Below are positions 1-11,090 of a DNA stretch of 64,000 bases, piece after piece. Below the pieces are notes generated by a model. It was not told where the DNA came from, made no database searches, and worked only from the letters and a program-made list of their open reading frames with translations. Source of the stretch: Mugil cephalus (lineage: Eukaryota; Chordata; Actinopteri; Mugiliformes; Mugilidae); the NCBI RefSeq assembly GCF_022458985.1, contig NC_061781.1, forward strand, positions 23,168,001 to 23,232,000. Reading direction: 5' to 3'. How positions within the stretch are numbered: position 1 is the stretch's first letter; each line of letters opens with the position of its first letter. The position numbers and the translations under genes were made by a program.

Positions 1-1689
1 CAAATTCAAGATGTAAACCAGAGTCCTGCTGGATGTTATTTTGATGCACACGACCACATGAACACTGTTATATATGGCGAAGGGATGTTGTGTTTATTTT
101 CTTCACAAATCAATTTTTTATTATCCTCAAGTGGGGGAATTATTTATGCAGCCACTGATTAAACAAGCCAGTCACGCATACAGACCATAACACACAAGAT
201 TTCCATGGCGATAAGTAAATAAATAAAATAAATAAATACTCACAAGGAGGGATACAAGAGATTAAAAACTAAATTTGACAATATATACAATAAAAATCAA
301 TTAAGAGCCAATGCAGATCAAGAATTAGAAGAGTTTGATAATACAGTCACTGTTGAGACAGAAGAGTTTTTAAGACAGTTAGTTTTACACTGATTGTATC
401 TACGACCTGAAGGAAGCAATAAAAAGTCTTTGAACAAGGGGAGGGAGGCGTCTGCCAAGATTCGCTTGGACTCTTGTCCTTTAATCTTTGTGCACACTTC
501 GTAATGTCCTGCATCCTGTTCTTGTTGTGCATGGATAGTGAACCAAACCAACAGATCAAAGAAAAACAGATTCAATAAAACATGTACTTTTATGAGAATG
601 TTTTACATTCTCATAAAAGTACAATCCATGTTAAAACTGTGCATCTGCAAAGGAAGTAAATCCACTGCTTTGCCTTTTTCTGCAGGTAGTGTCCATCTGA
701 TGCTTGGTTTCAAATGTTCGCCAGATAAGTGACACATCCATGTGTCATCCATGAGAAAACCACGCCACCTTGTTCCATTGATCCAGTTCTGAGGTTCGTT
801 ATAACCAGATAATCAGTGTTTATCTCAACACCGGTCGTAATGTTATGGCTAATTGGTGAAGATATATTGGCTATTGATGTGACCTATTTCTGCACCGGAC
901 ATGTTTTTTGTTTTCTTATAAAAAAAGAGTTTCAGGTTGTTAGTCTTGCACAGGTTAACCTGAGTTACATCCTTTAGTTCAGGTTCAGATGGTTCAGAAG
1001 CTGCTTGAATGAAAAGTCTTCAAAAGAACATGAAGTTCCCTTGCTCTTGTTTCACGTTTGTTTTACATATTTAAACCTCCTCCTCCTCCTAAAAAGACAC
1101 GGAAAAGGATTTATTTGTGATTAATGGTGGTAAAGTGCACCGTGTTGCATTAGGCACTCAGGTGGAATACGCCAGGTGCATCGTGGGTATTGTGTCCATA
1201 CCTTCCCCTGACCTGCAGGTGTCCCCGCAGAGCTGACCTCCCCTCTCATACCACTCTTTCTCCATGTGCAGCCCCTCCCTCGCTGCATGAACAGGCCGTC
1301 AAAACAAGCCCGTCCCACATGACACTGTTCAAATGCTGCAAGGTTACATCACTTATAGTATTAGCAGCCGCACGGTAACAGAGACATAGTTAATAGTTAA
1401 GTGACTGGATAAGGTTACAGTCACCTTCCCGAGTGTTTACCTGCCCCCAAAACAATCAAATACATCAACTTATGCTAAAGGTGATTCTGGATTTTTATTT
1501 TAAAGGCTAATAGTTGGTCGGTGACACCTTTGTGGACTTGTATTAAAAGATCTCAGAGTAAATGTGTTTTGATGTTACATAAATTACACATTAAGAAGAG
1601 ATCTTTAATGTTTTAATACTGAAATTTTAGTAAATTATCAATAATCCAATTCTAAAAGGCTTTGTGTAATTTAGCTGCAGAAATAGGGA
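1..1689. other. Left-edge intergenic region
   Basis: No gene recognised. Apart from a hairpin at 583-623 and a possible degenerate Tc1-family end near 840-873 (TAATGTTATGGCTAATTGGTG), nothing stands out. By synteny a zmym-family gene may lie further left, but no zmym exon is visible. Confidence 0.4.
583..623 (+). repeat. Perfect 18-bp hairpin
   Basis: TGTACTTTTATGAGAATG (583-600) and its exact reverse complement (606-623) around a 5-nt TTTTA loop. No flanking repeat explains it. Confidence 0.92.
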
Positions 1690-1992
1690 TACACTGACCG
1701 GGCATAAGTGTGACTCATCAGAGAATGGACATGGGTCTTCTGAGGGTGTCCTGGGGTGTCTTGTTAGTGGGGGTCTATGGATGGAAGGGAGGGACCCCTG
1801 TGGATCATCTCACAGATACTTGATCAGTTTGGGATCTAGTGAATTCGGAGGCCAGGTCAACACCTTGTACTGTTCTCCATGTTTTTTTTAGTTGATCCTA
1901 AAGTGTCTTTGTGTGTGTATCCATGTCAGACCATCAAGAAGTGTCATTGCTACACATTACTTCACATCATAATGTTGTGGCTGATTGGTGTA
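1690..1992 (-). mobile_element. Tc1-like relic, family 1 copy A
   Basis: Ends TACACTGACCGGGCATAA and TTGTGGCTGATTGGTGTA are inverted. On the minus strand, 1854-1798 reads [14 protein letters not shown], stop, DDPQ, a decayed form of the Tc1 transposase segment WPxNSPDLNPIExLW that carries the last catalytic acidic residue. Confidence 0.6.
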
Positions 1993-2099
1993 AGGGTCTT
2001 TAAGACTCAACACAAACCATGTTTGTTTTTTTCAGCTTGTTCCTCCTTTTCAAAAGAATAATAAGTGTTCTCAACCAGCAGCAGATTAGAGGCTGCCAC

Positions 2100-2400
2100 C
2101 GTTTGACGCGCAGTTGATGACGTCACCGGTGTCGCATTGTTACCGCCGCGCCTCCCCTGCTTGGTTGGTTTCATCGACTGTTATAATTTAATAATTATAA
2201 TTACTAAAGCGTAATGATTTTGTAAACAATTATGTGTGATGTTCATGAAATAAAAAAATTCGTTTTTTTTTAAAAAAAAGTTTCATATTTTCGCAAAATG
2301 TTTCTCCTTAACGGTCATGGCGCCGCTAGTGACGCAATGCATGATGGGATACCCACCACCTGCTGAGTGACCATCGGATGGTAACTACTTTTCACGCTGT
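2100..2400. promoter_or_regulatory. Promoter-like CpG block without a recognised gene
   Basis: Contains TGATGACGTCACCGG (CRE-like), CCGCCGCGCC, ATGGCGCCGCTAGTGACGC and, on the minus strand, ATCCCATCATGCATTGCG (2334-2351), close to the ZNF143 consensus (two mismatches). CpG density is far above its surroundings. No exon adjoins it on either side. Confidence 0.4.
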
Positions 2401-2419
2401 TTTATGGTAAATATTGAGA

Positions 2420-4354
2420 CCCCTTTTATCACTAAGGATTCGGACACCACTACAAAACCCCTATATAGGACCATATACAGCTTATATATGATTGAATTCG
2501 GATATTGTATTCGTCTGTTACTTTTGTCAGTGGCTTTGGAGAACTGACCGTTGAATACGTCCTTTGTTCTTGTACTGAAATAACATTTATTTATTTATTT
2601 GTGAGTCGAGTGATCTTCTCTTTGAAAAATGTAGCCAGACGACTAAAAGTCTGCTAGCGGGGTAGAAAGGTTTCTGTCAGGCAAACCAACATCTTTCCAT
2701 GAGCCAGCGGTCAGGCCTCCCAGAAACAAATTCATCACACTCCTGAAATACATAAAGAGGGCCTGAGGTATTTGTGCTGTGGGCTGAGTGTGAATTTGTT
2801 AGGTGATTAAAGGCTAAATATAGCGTCCTGTCTGCTCCCATCGGCAGACTGGTGACTCAGTGGCAGACGTTCGCTTTTCCACCGCAGGGACAAGTGGAGC
2901 TGTGGGAGAAAATCACCTCCATGAAACCACCTTCACGACCACGGGAAATAATGTGTTTATTTCTGCACACATGTTTCTTAATTAATAAGCTACCTCAAAG
3001 TCCAAGTCCACTTTATTGTCAGTTCTGGTTAGTGCAACACATATACAGGGTTGAAATTCCTCGAAGGCCTACGGTGCAGGAACTATGCAAATAATGTAAA
3101 CATGAAATGTGCAAATGCTGAGATTTAAAAAAGGTGGATAAAAATGTATAAACAATATAGCCTGTGTATACAAAGTAGACTAAAAAGAAAAGAAAATATA
3201 ACATAAAGTGGCTGGTGCAACTCCTAAGTTCAATAGGACAAAAAAAATGGATGGAATATATAATATACAATATAAATATATGTGTTACTGATGAAATGTT
3301 ATGTCCAGAAAGTTCGGGGAAAGTCCTTGGTCAGTGTATCTGTGGTGAATTTATGCAAATGTATTCTTGTTTCAATCAGAGACATTTGTAAGCTTCAGGT
3401 ACTGAAACCTCTTAACTGAAATCAGTTTTTTAGATTAAAATATGACAACATCAGACCAAAAGTTGTTTCAGTATGAGTTTCTATGAGAATCTAATTGTGT
3501 ATCAACAAAATAAAGGGGCCAGATGAGTGTAACTCTATTTTATGAAGTTAAAGTTTCTCAGTTTCAGTTTCCCACTCTTATTTAATGAGCTATATTAGAT
3601 AGATATATCCGTAGGATAATCGGAGACCCCAAATATCCATCTATATGTTTATTTACCCTCGTGCCTTCAGATTGTAAACTACATCATGTATCTGGCCATG
3701 GATTGGCATGTAACACGTAAAACATTCTTACAACACATTCTAAATAGGCATAATTTATTTTTATTTTATTGGTTTACACATAAATAATTCAGATGAGCAC
3801 AGTGAAAACAAAAATATGTGGAGTAGAAAGGAAAGCTAAGTCTGTAACAAATGAAATAGAAAGAAAGTCACACAAAAAATACAGTCAGTGACTTTACATG
3901 TATTCTCTACAAAAAGCTGAGATGTTGGACAGATGTGAATTCTGAGTTTCAAGTTATTGCAGGTGAAATGTCAAGTAATAAACTATAATGAACAAAGTCA
4001 AAAGTTTACATTCATCTCAGCCAAATGCATTTAACGCAGTTTTTCACAATTCTTGACATTTCATCCCGTAAACATCCCCTGTTTTAGGTCAGTGAGTTTA
4101 TTTTAAGGATGCAAAATGCCATAATAGTAGGGATAAAAGATTTATTTGTGAAAACTTTACATGAACCACTTACTCCTGCAGCAGAGCAACATGATGCTAT
4201 CACCTCCGTGCTTGCAGGCCTTTTCCACCAGATGATAATGATGATAAAACAATTACAGTACAGCTCAAACTTTATCGGAGTTGATAATTACCTGGCAAAG
4301 TACGTAAGTTTACTGTATCCACTTGGAAAAAAAAAAAAAAAAAAAAAAAAAAAC

Positions 4355-4386
<32 letters not shown>

Positions 4387-5510
4387 TTTATTTTTTTTTC
4401 CTTAAGTTTTTTTGGTTTGTTTTTCGGGCTAATTATTTCTGTTTTTCCTAGTAATATATTTCTTAGGCTTGTTTTTTGGAGTTATTTTTCTGCTTTTTGC
4501 ATTATTTTTTCTTCTAATATGCTCCTCTGCTTTTCCTGAATTATTGAGCTACTTCTGAGTCCAGTGAGAACCTCAGTCTCCAGTCATATATGCGTGCATC
4601 AATAAATAAATAAATAAATAGCATTTATGGCACATATTTAAGTATTTATTTATGGCATATATATGTAGGTATTATTTTTTTTATTAATTAATTAATTTAT
4701 TTCTAAATATGCAACTCTGCCATAATTAAAAATAAATAATCCAAAAACAAAACAAAAAAAAATAAAAAAACATATTTTTATTTTATTTATTCATATCAAG
4801 TGAATGCAACGTACTTATTTCTATTAAATGCATTTAATTATCAACCTCACTCAGTGTGATGAAAGTTATTTATCAAATAAATACAGTTGTACTGGGTGGA
4901 CATTTCCCTGCTTGGCCCCAGTGGAAACAAAGCTACTGACTGAGTGACAGAGCGAGGCCTCCAGTCAGTCGTGCCAACAGATCAGCTATCAGCCGTCACT
5001 CTTCAGCCACTGGACCCAAGAGCCCAGCACTCATGTACTGTACTCTGCTGTGAGACTCGCTGCCAAATGACTGCACCAAGCAGCCTCTTCTTATTCACTG
5101 ACCTCTTGGGTACTTTGTGTATTTTTCCCCCCTCCCACACACATTGATCAATCAAGGATAGACATTTAAGACATTAAGCTTAAAGTCATTTAGTGGAGTG
5201 AATAATGTATTTGGAAAAAGAAAATAAAAAATAGCAAATATTGGCACCCCGAGGTACACCACATGGAAATGGTACCTCTCATTTCCTAAAAAAGTGCATT
5301 CTGTTTTAAAAGCCTACAAAGATTTTGATTGATTTGATTTTGAGTGATTTTAAAATAAAGTTGGACTTAATCACATGAAGTACAATTTTGAGATATATTG
5401 AAAAATATTTCCATTTCATTACCTTTCAGCAAAATATGTAAAAGACACCACTTTGTACTTAATTTATGCTTAGATAAAGGTTTTAAATGATTTATAATAT
5501 TAAAGTACAA
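2420..5510. other. Intergenic, repeats and AT-rich runs
   Basis: Contains a fish repeat near 3000-3260 (CTTTATTGTCAGTTCTGGTTAG, GGGTTGAAATTCCTCG), a poly(A)/(TA)n stretch at 4327-4386 and AAAT-type runs at 4.60-4.80 kb. No coding exon recognised. Confidence 0.45.
4327..4386 (+). repeat. Poly(A) and (TA)n tract
   Basis: About 40 A residues broken by one C, then TATATATA. It may be the tail of a retroposed sequence, but no retroposon body was identified upstream. Confidence 0.85.
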
Positions 5511-5972
5511 TACACCGATCCGCCACAACATTAAAACCACTGACAGGAGAAGGAAATAACTATGATCATCTTGTGACAATTCATCGTTGTGCTGGGAAAC
5601 TTTTGGACATGGCATATGTGTGCATGTTACTTAGACATGTAGCATCCACCTAGACCAGACCAGACACCTCCCAACCCATAGCAATGACACTCCTTGATAA
5701 CAGCAGCCATCCCCAGCAGGATGCAGGTTTAGGAACAACTCTGCTGGCCTCCAAATTCACTAGATCCCAAACTGTTCAAGTATCTGTGGGAAGATTCACA
5801 GAGGCCCCTCCCTTCAAAGATTCCCACTAACTACATCCTGTTTCCAGACACCACGGGTCGCCCTCAGAAGGCCCATGTCCATTCTCTGATGAGTCACAAC
5901 TGTTTTTGGAGGCACAAGGGCAACCTACACAACATTAGGAAGGTGGTCTTAATGTTACGCCTGATTGGTGTA
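5511..5972 (+). mobile_element. Tc1-like relic, family 1 copy B
   Basis: Termini TACACCGATCCGCCACAACA and TTACGCCTGATTGGTGTA are inverted. On the plus strand 5745-5801 encodes [19 protein letters not shown]. Opposite orientation to copies A and C; 462 bp, not coding otherwise. Confidence 0.65.
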
Positions 5973-6322
5973 TATTGTTACAGGTTTAATGAGCAGACTT
6001 TTTGGTTTCTGACATCTTATAAATAGCAGTGTGTGATCAGGGTCACGTCCCAGATGTGTACAGCAGCTCCACCAGATTTTAAGTTCCCACATGGTTTCAT
6101 TTTAATAAATGCTCAATTAATTAAAACAGGTTCGTGCATCAGAACTTCCTTTTTCTTCTTTCCTCTCATGTTATCAAATTATCAACATATCACGACCCTT
6201 GATGTGTAACTGCAGTATATAAAACTCTAAGTCACCAAAACTTGCTAAAAATGTAATGATGTAATATATTAATATATCGGTGGATACCTGCTGCCAGTAC
6301 TTTAATGTTTTTATATACACTC

Positions 6323-6570
6323 TGTCCCTGAAGTTTTATAACACTCCAGATAAACAACTGAAGTTAAAACAAAAATTAAAGTCAGGAGACTGGGCCTTGG
6401 TCCACTCCATGTTTTTAAGCTTTCCATCTTGTTTTCATACTGAGGTAGTTCTGGTAGAGCTTGGACTAAAATGTTGGGTCATTATCTTGCTGTAGGATGA
6501 AGCTCTGACCAACTATACCAGAGGAGACTAATCTAATGCTGTTCTAAAACCTTTAATCTGGTAGTGTGTT
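6323..6570 (-). mobile_element. Tc1-like relic, family 2 copy A
   Basis: On the minus strand, near 6496-6477 and onward, LQQDNDP precedes SKLYQNYL, the Tc1 transposase block around the second catalytic aspartate ([11 protein letters not shown] in active elements). Right end GTTCTAAAACCTTTAATCTG. Interrupted by stops. Confidence 0.6.
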
Positions 6571-7940
6571 GACTTTTAAGGGGTTAAGTGAGGCCTTGAG
6601 CATGTGTATAACACTGTGGAAAAACGGGAAGACGGTTACTTCTGCCACCTCACCATATAAGGATTAGTTCACTGCTTTGCTGCAGCTTGCTCACAAGATA
6701 ACGGGTGCATCACACTGATATTTTCACACGTTGGAGATCAGCTAAACCAAGTTTCGGCTACACATAGAAGATCACTGGATACGTGAAAGGCAGCGCTCCC
6801 TCCCGTTGTCTACGGGTGGAGCCTAGGTAGAACAAGACCACTGTGTCTAATTTTCTACCCTTAAGGTGGATAGACTGAAGTCTCAGCGCTGAATCAATAC
6901 TTATTCTCTGTGTGCCAAATAAATAACCTAAACGAGAGAAGTTGTTGACTGATCTATACATAGTTAGAATATCCTTTCCTATAGGTATAAAGACCAGGAT
7001 CTTTATACTTCTGACGGCTTAAGGAGAGGAAAGAGTAGAACAATTCCTGCAGGACTTTTACTTATAAAGCTGTATCTGCATTTTTTTCTGCTGTAAAGGA
7101 TCTTGAATACTTAAATACTTCCACTTATTCGTCACCTTTTTGTGTCTAAGCCTCATGTTTTCTTGTTTTCTGCACCTCACTGCTCTCCAACATCAAAATG
7201 AACTTTCACTCGTCTCTATCATGTATCGCACTGTGTTGTGAATTCTGTGTGTCTGTGATAGATGTTTGAGACTCTCAGGTGCTGGACTGACACGCTCGTC
7301 TCATTTTAATTATCTCTTCTATTATTAGTTTCCTTCAGCCCAATGTATGTATGTATGTATCTATGACAGAAATGTGTTTATCTTGTTTCTATTGCTCTTC
7401 TCTTCTCTCTCCAATCTGTTTCTGTTTCTGGCCTTAGGCAGATGGGTTCCTCAAAATGAGCTGGGTTCTGCTTCTCTATTAAAAGGGACTTCCTGCCTTT
7501 TTTTGTAAAGCGTCTTGAGACAATTTGTATTGTTATTGATGCTATATAAATAAAATTTAATTGAATTACTCCTGGACGTGGTGGTTATGAAAGAACGGGT
7601 GCTCGACTCTGTCACATATTTAATAGTCCCAGCTGGAATGGGGGGAGCGGGGAGATAGCAGACGGGAGGTTAGAGGTCACTAGATTAGCAAACAGGAAGT
7701 GAGCACTGTGGGAAACAGAGGGGTGAAAAAAAACAAGTTGTGACTTATGTTGTGTAGACATGAAAATCCATTCATGCTGCTGATAAACCCAAAGTTTAAA
7801 TAAACTATGAACTTTAGGCTTAAAAAAAGCTGAATCACACTCTGTTGTTTTTGCTAGTATCTCATGGATACTTTCTGTATGACGAGACATCAGACTATCA
7901 ATTTATGAGTTTTTATTGCTTCTAAAATTATAAAGGGTAT
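6571..7940. other. Intergenic with a fish repeat tail
   Basis: 7440-7566 holds TCTATTAAAAGGGACTTCCT and AAAGCGTCTTGAGACAATTT, then GCTATATAAATAAAATTTAA, a 3' tail very common in teleost interspersed repeats and related to 51510-51670. Otherwise nothing recognised. Confidence 0.5.
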
Positions 7941-8620
7941 CATTGACGTCACTGCCGCCGAGGCCACGCCCCCTTGAGCGGTAAAATGTAGCTGTAAATA
8001 CGTAGAGACCGATAGAGACCGGGGAAAAATGTGGATTATCAGATCAAATTAAGGACAACTGCACTCGACAATGACCTAAACGAACTAGTATGGAATTGGA
8101 AAAGTGGATTAGTCTCAGTTTCCGTTAGTTTAAGTTAGTTTTAGGTCATTTTATTATGATAAATTTAGCTAAATAAAAGATGCTAACGTTAGCCATATAC
8201 AGTAACGTTAATACTGTAGCATCTGACCGGACGTTAAAAGGACGACGAGGAGTGATCGTAAATATTATGTTTATTGTTTTATTGTTGTTTTATGGTTATT
8301 TCATTGTTGGAAGTGAAATATTTACTGTCGGCCATAACTACGCTAAGCCAAAAATAACAACATTGACAAACGCCGACAGCCCTCCAGGACATAACGTAAG
8401 AAGTAACTTAAGGTATGATTTCATTAAAAAAAAAAAAGCTCTTCAAGTTTTTTATGTTTTTTATTAATTTTTTTTTACCATATAGAAGCTATTAAAATCT
8501 ACGATTTAAACTAATGCTGCTAATCTCCATGTTCAACGGTCACTTTTTGACGCTCAGTGGCCGTAACCATGGAGACGTGAGCTAGCCGTGACGTCACGCG
8601 CATGCTCTCTATGCTGCTTC
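7940..8620 (+). promoter_or_regulatory. Two promoter-like clusters around the 8-kb candidate gene
   Basis: ATTGACGTCACTGCCGCC with CCACGCCCCC near 7943-7975, and GTGACGTCACGCGCATGC (CRE plus NRF1-like GCGCATGC) near 8589-8604. Clustering of CRE, GC and NRF1 motifs suggests active promoters. Confidence 0.4.
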
Positions 8621-9286
8621 CTTTCTGTACATTTAATCCTGTTTATTCCAAGGCTTTCTTTAAAAAAAAAAGCTTCTTATTATTTGTGTTTTATGAGGCT
8701 TAATGTTGCTACAGATAAGTCAAGGTGTAGTTTTAGCGACTGCAGTTTACAGCCGTGTGTCGATTTTGTTATGTTCATGTCTGTGTATGTTTGTGCACAA
8801 GCTACTGGACAGTACTTTTCTATTCTATCATATGTGGGGAATCAAAATCACGAACAAAATAAGTATGGTACAAAAAATTTATTTAGTAACAGTTTTGTAA
8901 ACATTTGAGGTAAATGAACATTTACATCAACTTGTTCTTACAAAAGAATCATTCATACACAAGGCACTTCTCTTGTTTTAAGACAGCTTTGATAACAGGC
9001 GAGAAGATGGTTCCTACTCCCCGACGACGAGTCAGAGGAAGTCGTGATCCACACGAGACGTAAGAGGAGAGAGTCTGGAGGAGTCAAGGAAGGGGGAGGA
9101 GGGGGGGGCGACGGGCTTTGAACACCACATCCTGTCGGGGGCCGTGTGGGGGTTAAGAGAAGGGCCACCAGCCACCAACGCCAGCGGCCCCAAGGGAGCA
9201 GAGTCGCCTGATATGACGTCTGACCAGAGTCCCGACAGGTTTGTCACAACAGGAAAACTGCTCTTTCTCACACCCAATGTTACTTA
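8180..9286 (+). CDS. Candidate two-exon membrane protein gene, unrecognised
   Basis: Exon A (open from 8180) encodes KGRRGVIVNIMFIVLLLFYG then YFIVGSEIFTVGHNYAKPK, a basic stretch and one membrane helix, ending in a good donor CATAAC|GTAAGA (last base 8396). A pyrimidine tract and ACAG precede 9000, from where a frame of the matching phase stays open for 95 codons to TAA at 9286 (LLPDDESEEVVIHTRRKRRE and a Gly/Pro-rich tail). A second donor at 8412 or an acceptor at 8988 would instead give a short C-terminus. AATAAA follows near 9635. I recognise no family. Several upstream ATGs and the possibility that 9.0-9.3 kb is gja3 3' UTR argue for caution. Confidence 0.25.
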
Positions 9287-9289
9287 ATT

Positions 9290-10990
9290 TTCATGAGATG
9301 AATATCTTTTTTAATGCTACTTTTTTTTCCTGTGAAGAGTCATAGCATGTTTTGTATTTCTTTTTTTAAGACATTTATTCCTTTGAGGATCATAGAGATT
9401 GGCTTCGACTCCCTCCTCTCTTTATCTCTTTCCGTCTATTTCTACCAATATTTTCTTTCTTAAATGTGCAAATCTTCATCAACTACCAAAATGTAAACTT
9501 AAGGAATCAAGAACAAATCCAGATAACAAAGATTATTATTTTTTTTTCACCATCCTGAACAGGAAACGTGTATTTTCTCCTCTTTGTGTGTGTGTGTGTC
9601 TGCACTGAATATTTGCAGCGAGATATAATAATATAATAAACATTATCTTAATAACGCCAGAGTGCCACCGTTGTGTAATCCACGCAGAAGAAACAACTTT
9701 ACACTCCTCTTACTCCAGTGTGTACACCTGCACATTAAAGCGTCCTGTGAAACGTATTGCGCAGACATATTAGTACTTTCGTTGTGTTGCTCTGCTGTGC
9801 AAGTGCAATATGTCCTGTCACTGTTCATTTGAAAGCTTTTTTTTTTTTAAAGTCAGTGCCTGTGTTGTTGTGAATGAACCAAAACGCCACGGCTACACAA
9901 CAGAGACAGAGGACTGTCGATGAGCTCAGTTAAAAGTTTCCTAAAGATTTTTTTTTTGTTGTTGTTGTTCTAAGAATCAAGGCGAACACAAGAAAATAGA
10001 GTCAGTCGAGGCCGACTGCACCGTGGCGTCCGATCCGTGCGATGCCACTGTTTGTTTTTTGTTGTTTTTTTTTTTTTTGTCTTTTTGTTTTTATCCTAGC
10101 CGCAATCACAAAACTGACTACTACAGGTATGCAACTCATGAGTAAGATTCAATTTTTTTTTTTTTAAAAATATCGCTTTTCAGAATAAATCCAATGTAGA
10201 AGCACGTGAAATGTGTCACAGGGGAAAAATCTTTCAATCTTTTGGTGTGATGATTGTTAATTTTTGGTTGCCAACAATTTATTTTGACTTTTTTGACTTT
10301 TTATAGCAAATACCTGCTTCTATTTATTCACTCTGCGTTGTCGGTGAAGGTGATATCTGTAGGCGTATTTATTTTCAGATATGTTGACGTAGGCAGAGAC
10401 TTCCTGGACAGTCTAGTGTTGCATTCTGGGACTAGCAGTTTTTATATCCGATAACCTCTCCACAGCTGCGAACTTTGTCTGTTTATTTTTAAGAGTTTTC
10501 TAATCCTGATTTGTGAATCGGTGAGTGCACAACGTACGAGGAACGCGACACGTGTAATTGTTTGAAGATTAAGTTACGGTAAAAGAAGAGTAAAATTAAA
10601 ATCGATTCTTCCAGGTCAAAGGTCAAAAGGTTGTTGATATGTTGAGTTGCACGCACGGTGCATGTTAGATGATGAACAAGTGGTTCATGGCAGCACATTG
10701 AATAACTAACAATGTCGCCTCCTGTGCTTCCTGCAGATAAAATAAAAAGAAAAGTCATTGTTTTGACAAATGGCCTCTTTCATTTTTTTTTTTTTAAATA
10801 ATTTGTCCTTTAGGCTCGACGAAAAGAAGAAAAAAAAATAAAATAGAGAAACAATCTTCCTCCCAAACAAAACAAAACACGCTGGTGTGATGTTAAACTA
10901 TCACATTGTCTTTGGCTCCGTCGCTGCTGCTGCTGCTGAGGCCTTCTGACTTTGTAGGACTGTATGGTCACATTTGCCTAAAACATCCTC
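9290..10990. other. gja3 3' flank or long 3' UTR
   Basis: T-rich tracts on the plus strand (9838-9849, 9947-9970, 10060-10090, 10150-10165, 10780-10795) and no exon on either strand. Could be a long gja3 3' UTR. Confidence 0.4.
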
Positions 10991-10998
10991 ATTTTATC

Positions 10999-11004
10999 TT
11001 TATT
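10999..11004 (-). other. Possible gja3 polyadenylation signal
   Basis: AATAAA on the minus strand, about 87 nt after the gja3 stop codon. Further minus-strand AATAAA copies lie at about 10.48, 10.32 and 8.88 kb, so the 3' UTR could be much longer. The T-rich tracts of the plus strand between 9.8 and 10.8 kb would be A-runs in such a UTR. Confidence 0.35.
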
Positions 11005-11090
11005 TTATCCGTTTATGCGTTTAAAATGTGAGAACCTCTTAGTTTTCGTGGGGAGGATTGAGGGACGTGAAGGGGAAGCTGTGAAGGGGT

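Noticed and set aside
9000..9286. Direct assignment of the Gly/Pro-rich 9-kb frame to a known protein
   Set aside because: The peptide looks plausible but I recognise no family, and the opposite strand is open too because of GC content; kept only as part of a low-confidence candidate.
1..11000. Expected zmym2/zmym5 exons by synteny with mammals
   Set aside because: Neither MYM zinc-finger cysteine patterns nor other zmym-like peptides were seen in any frame; the gene may lie outside the window.
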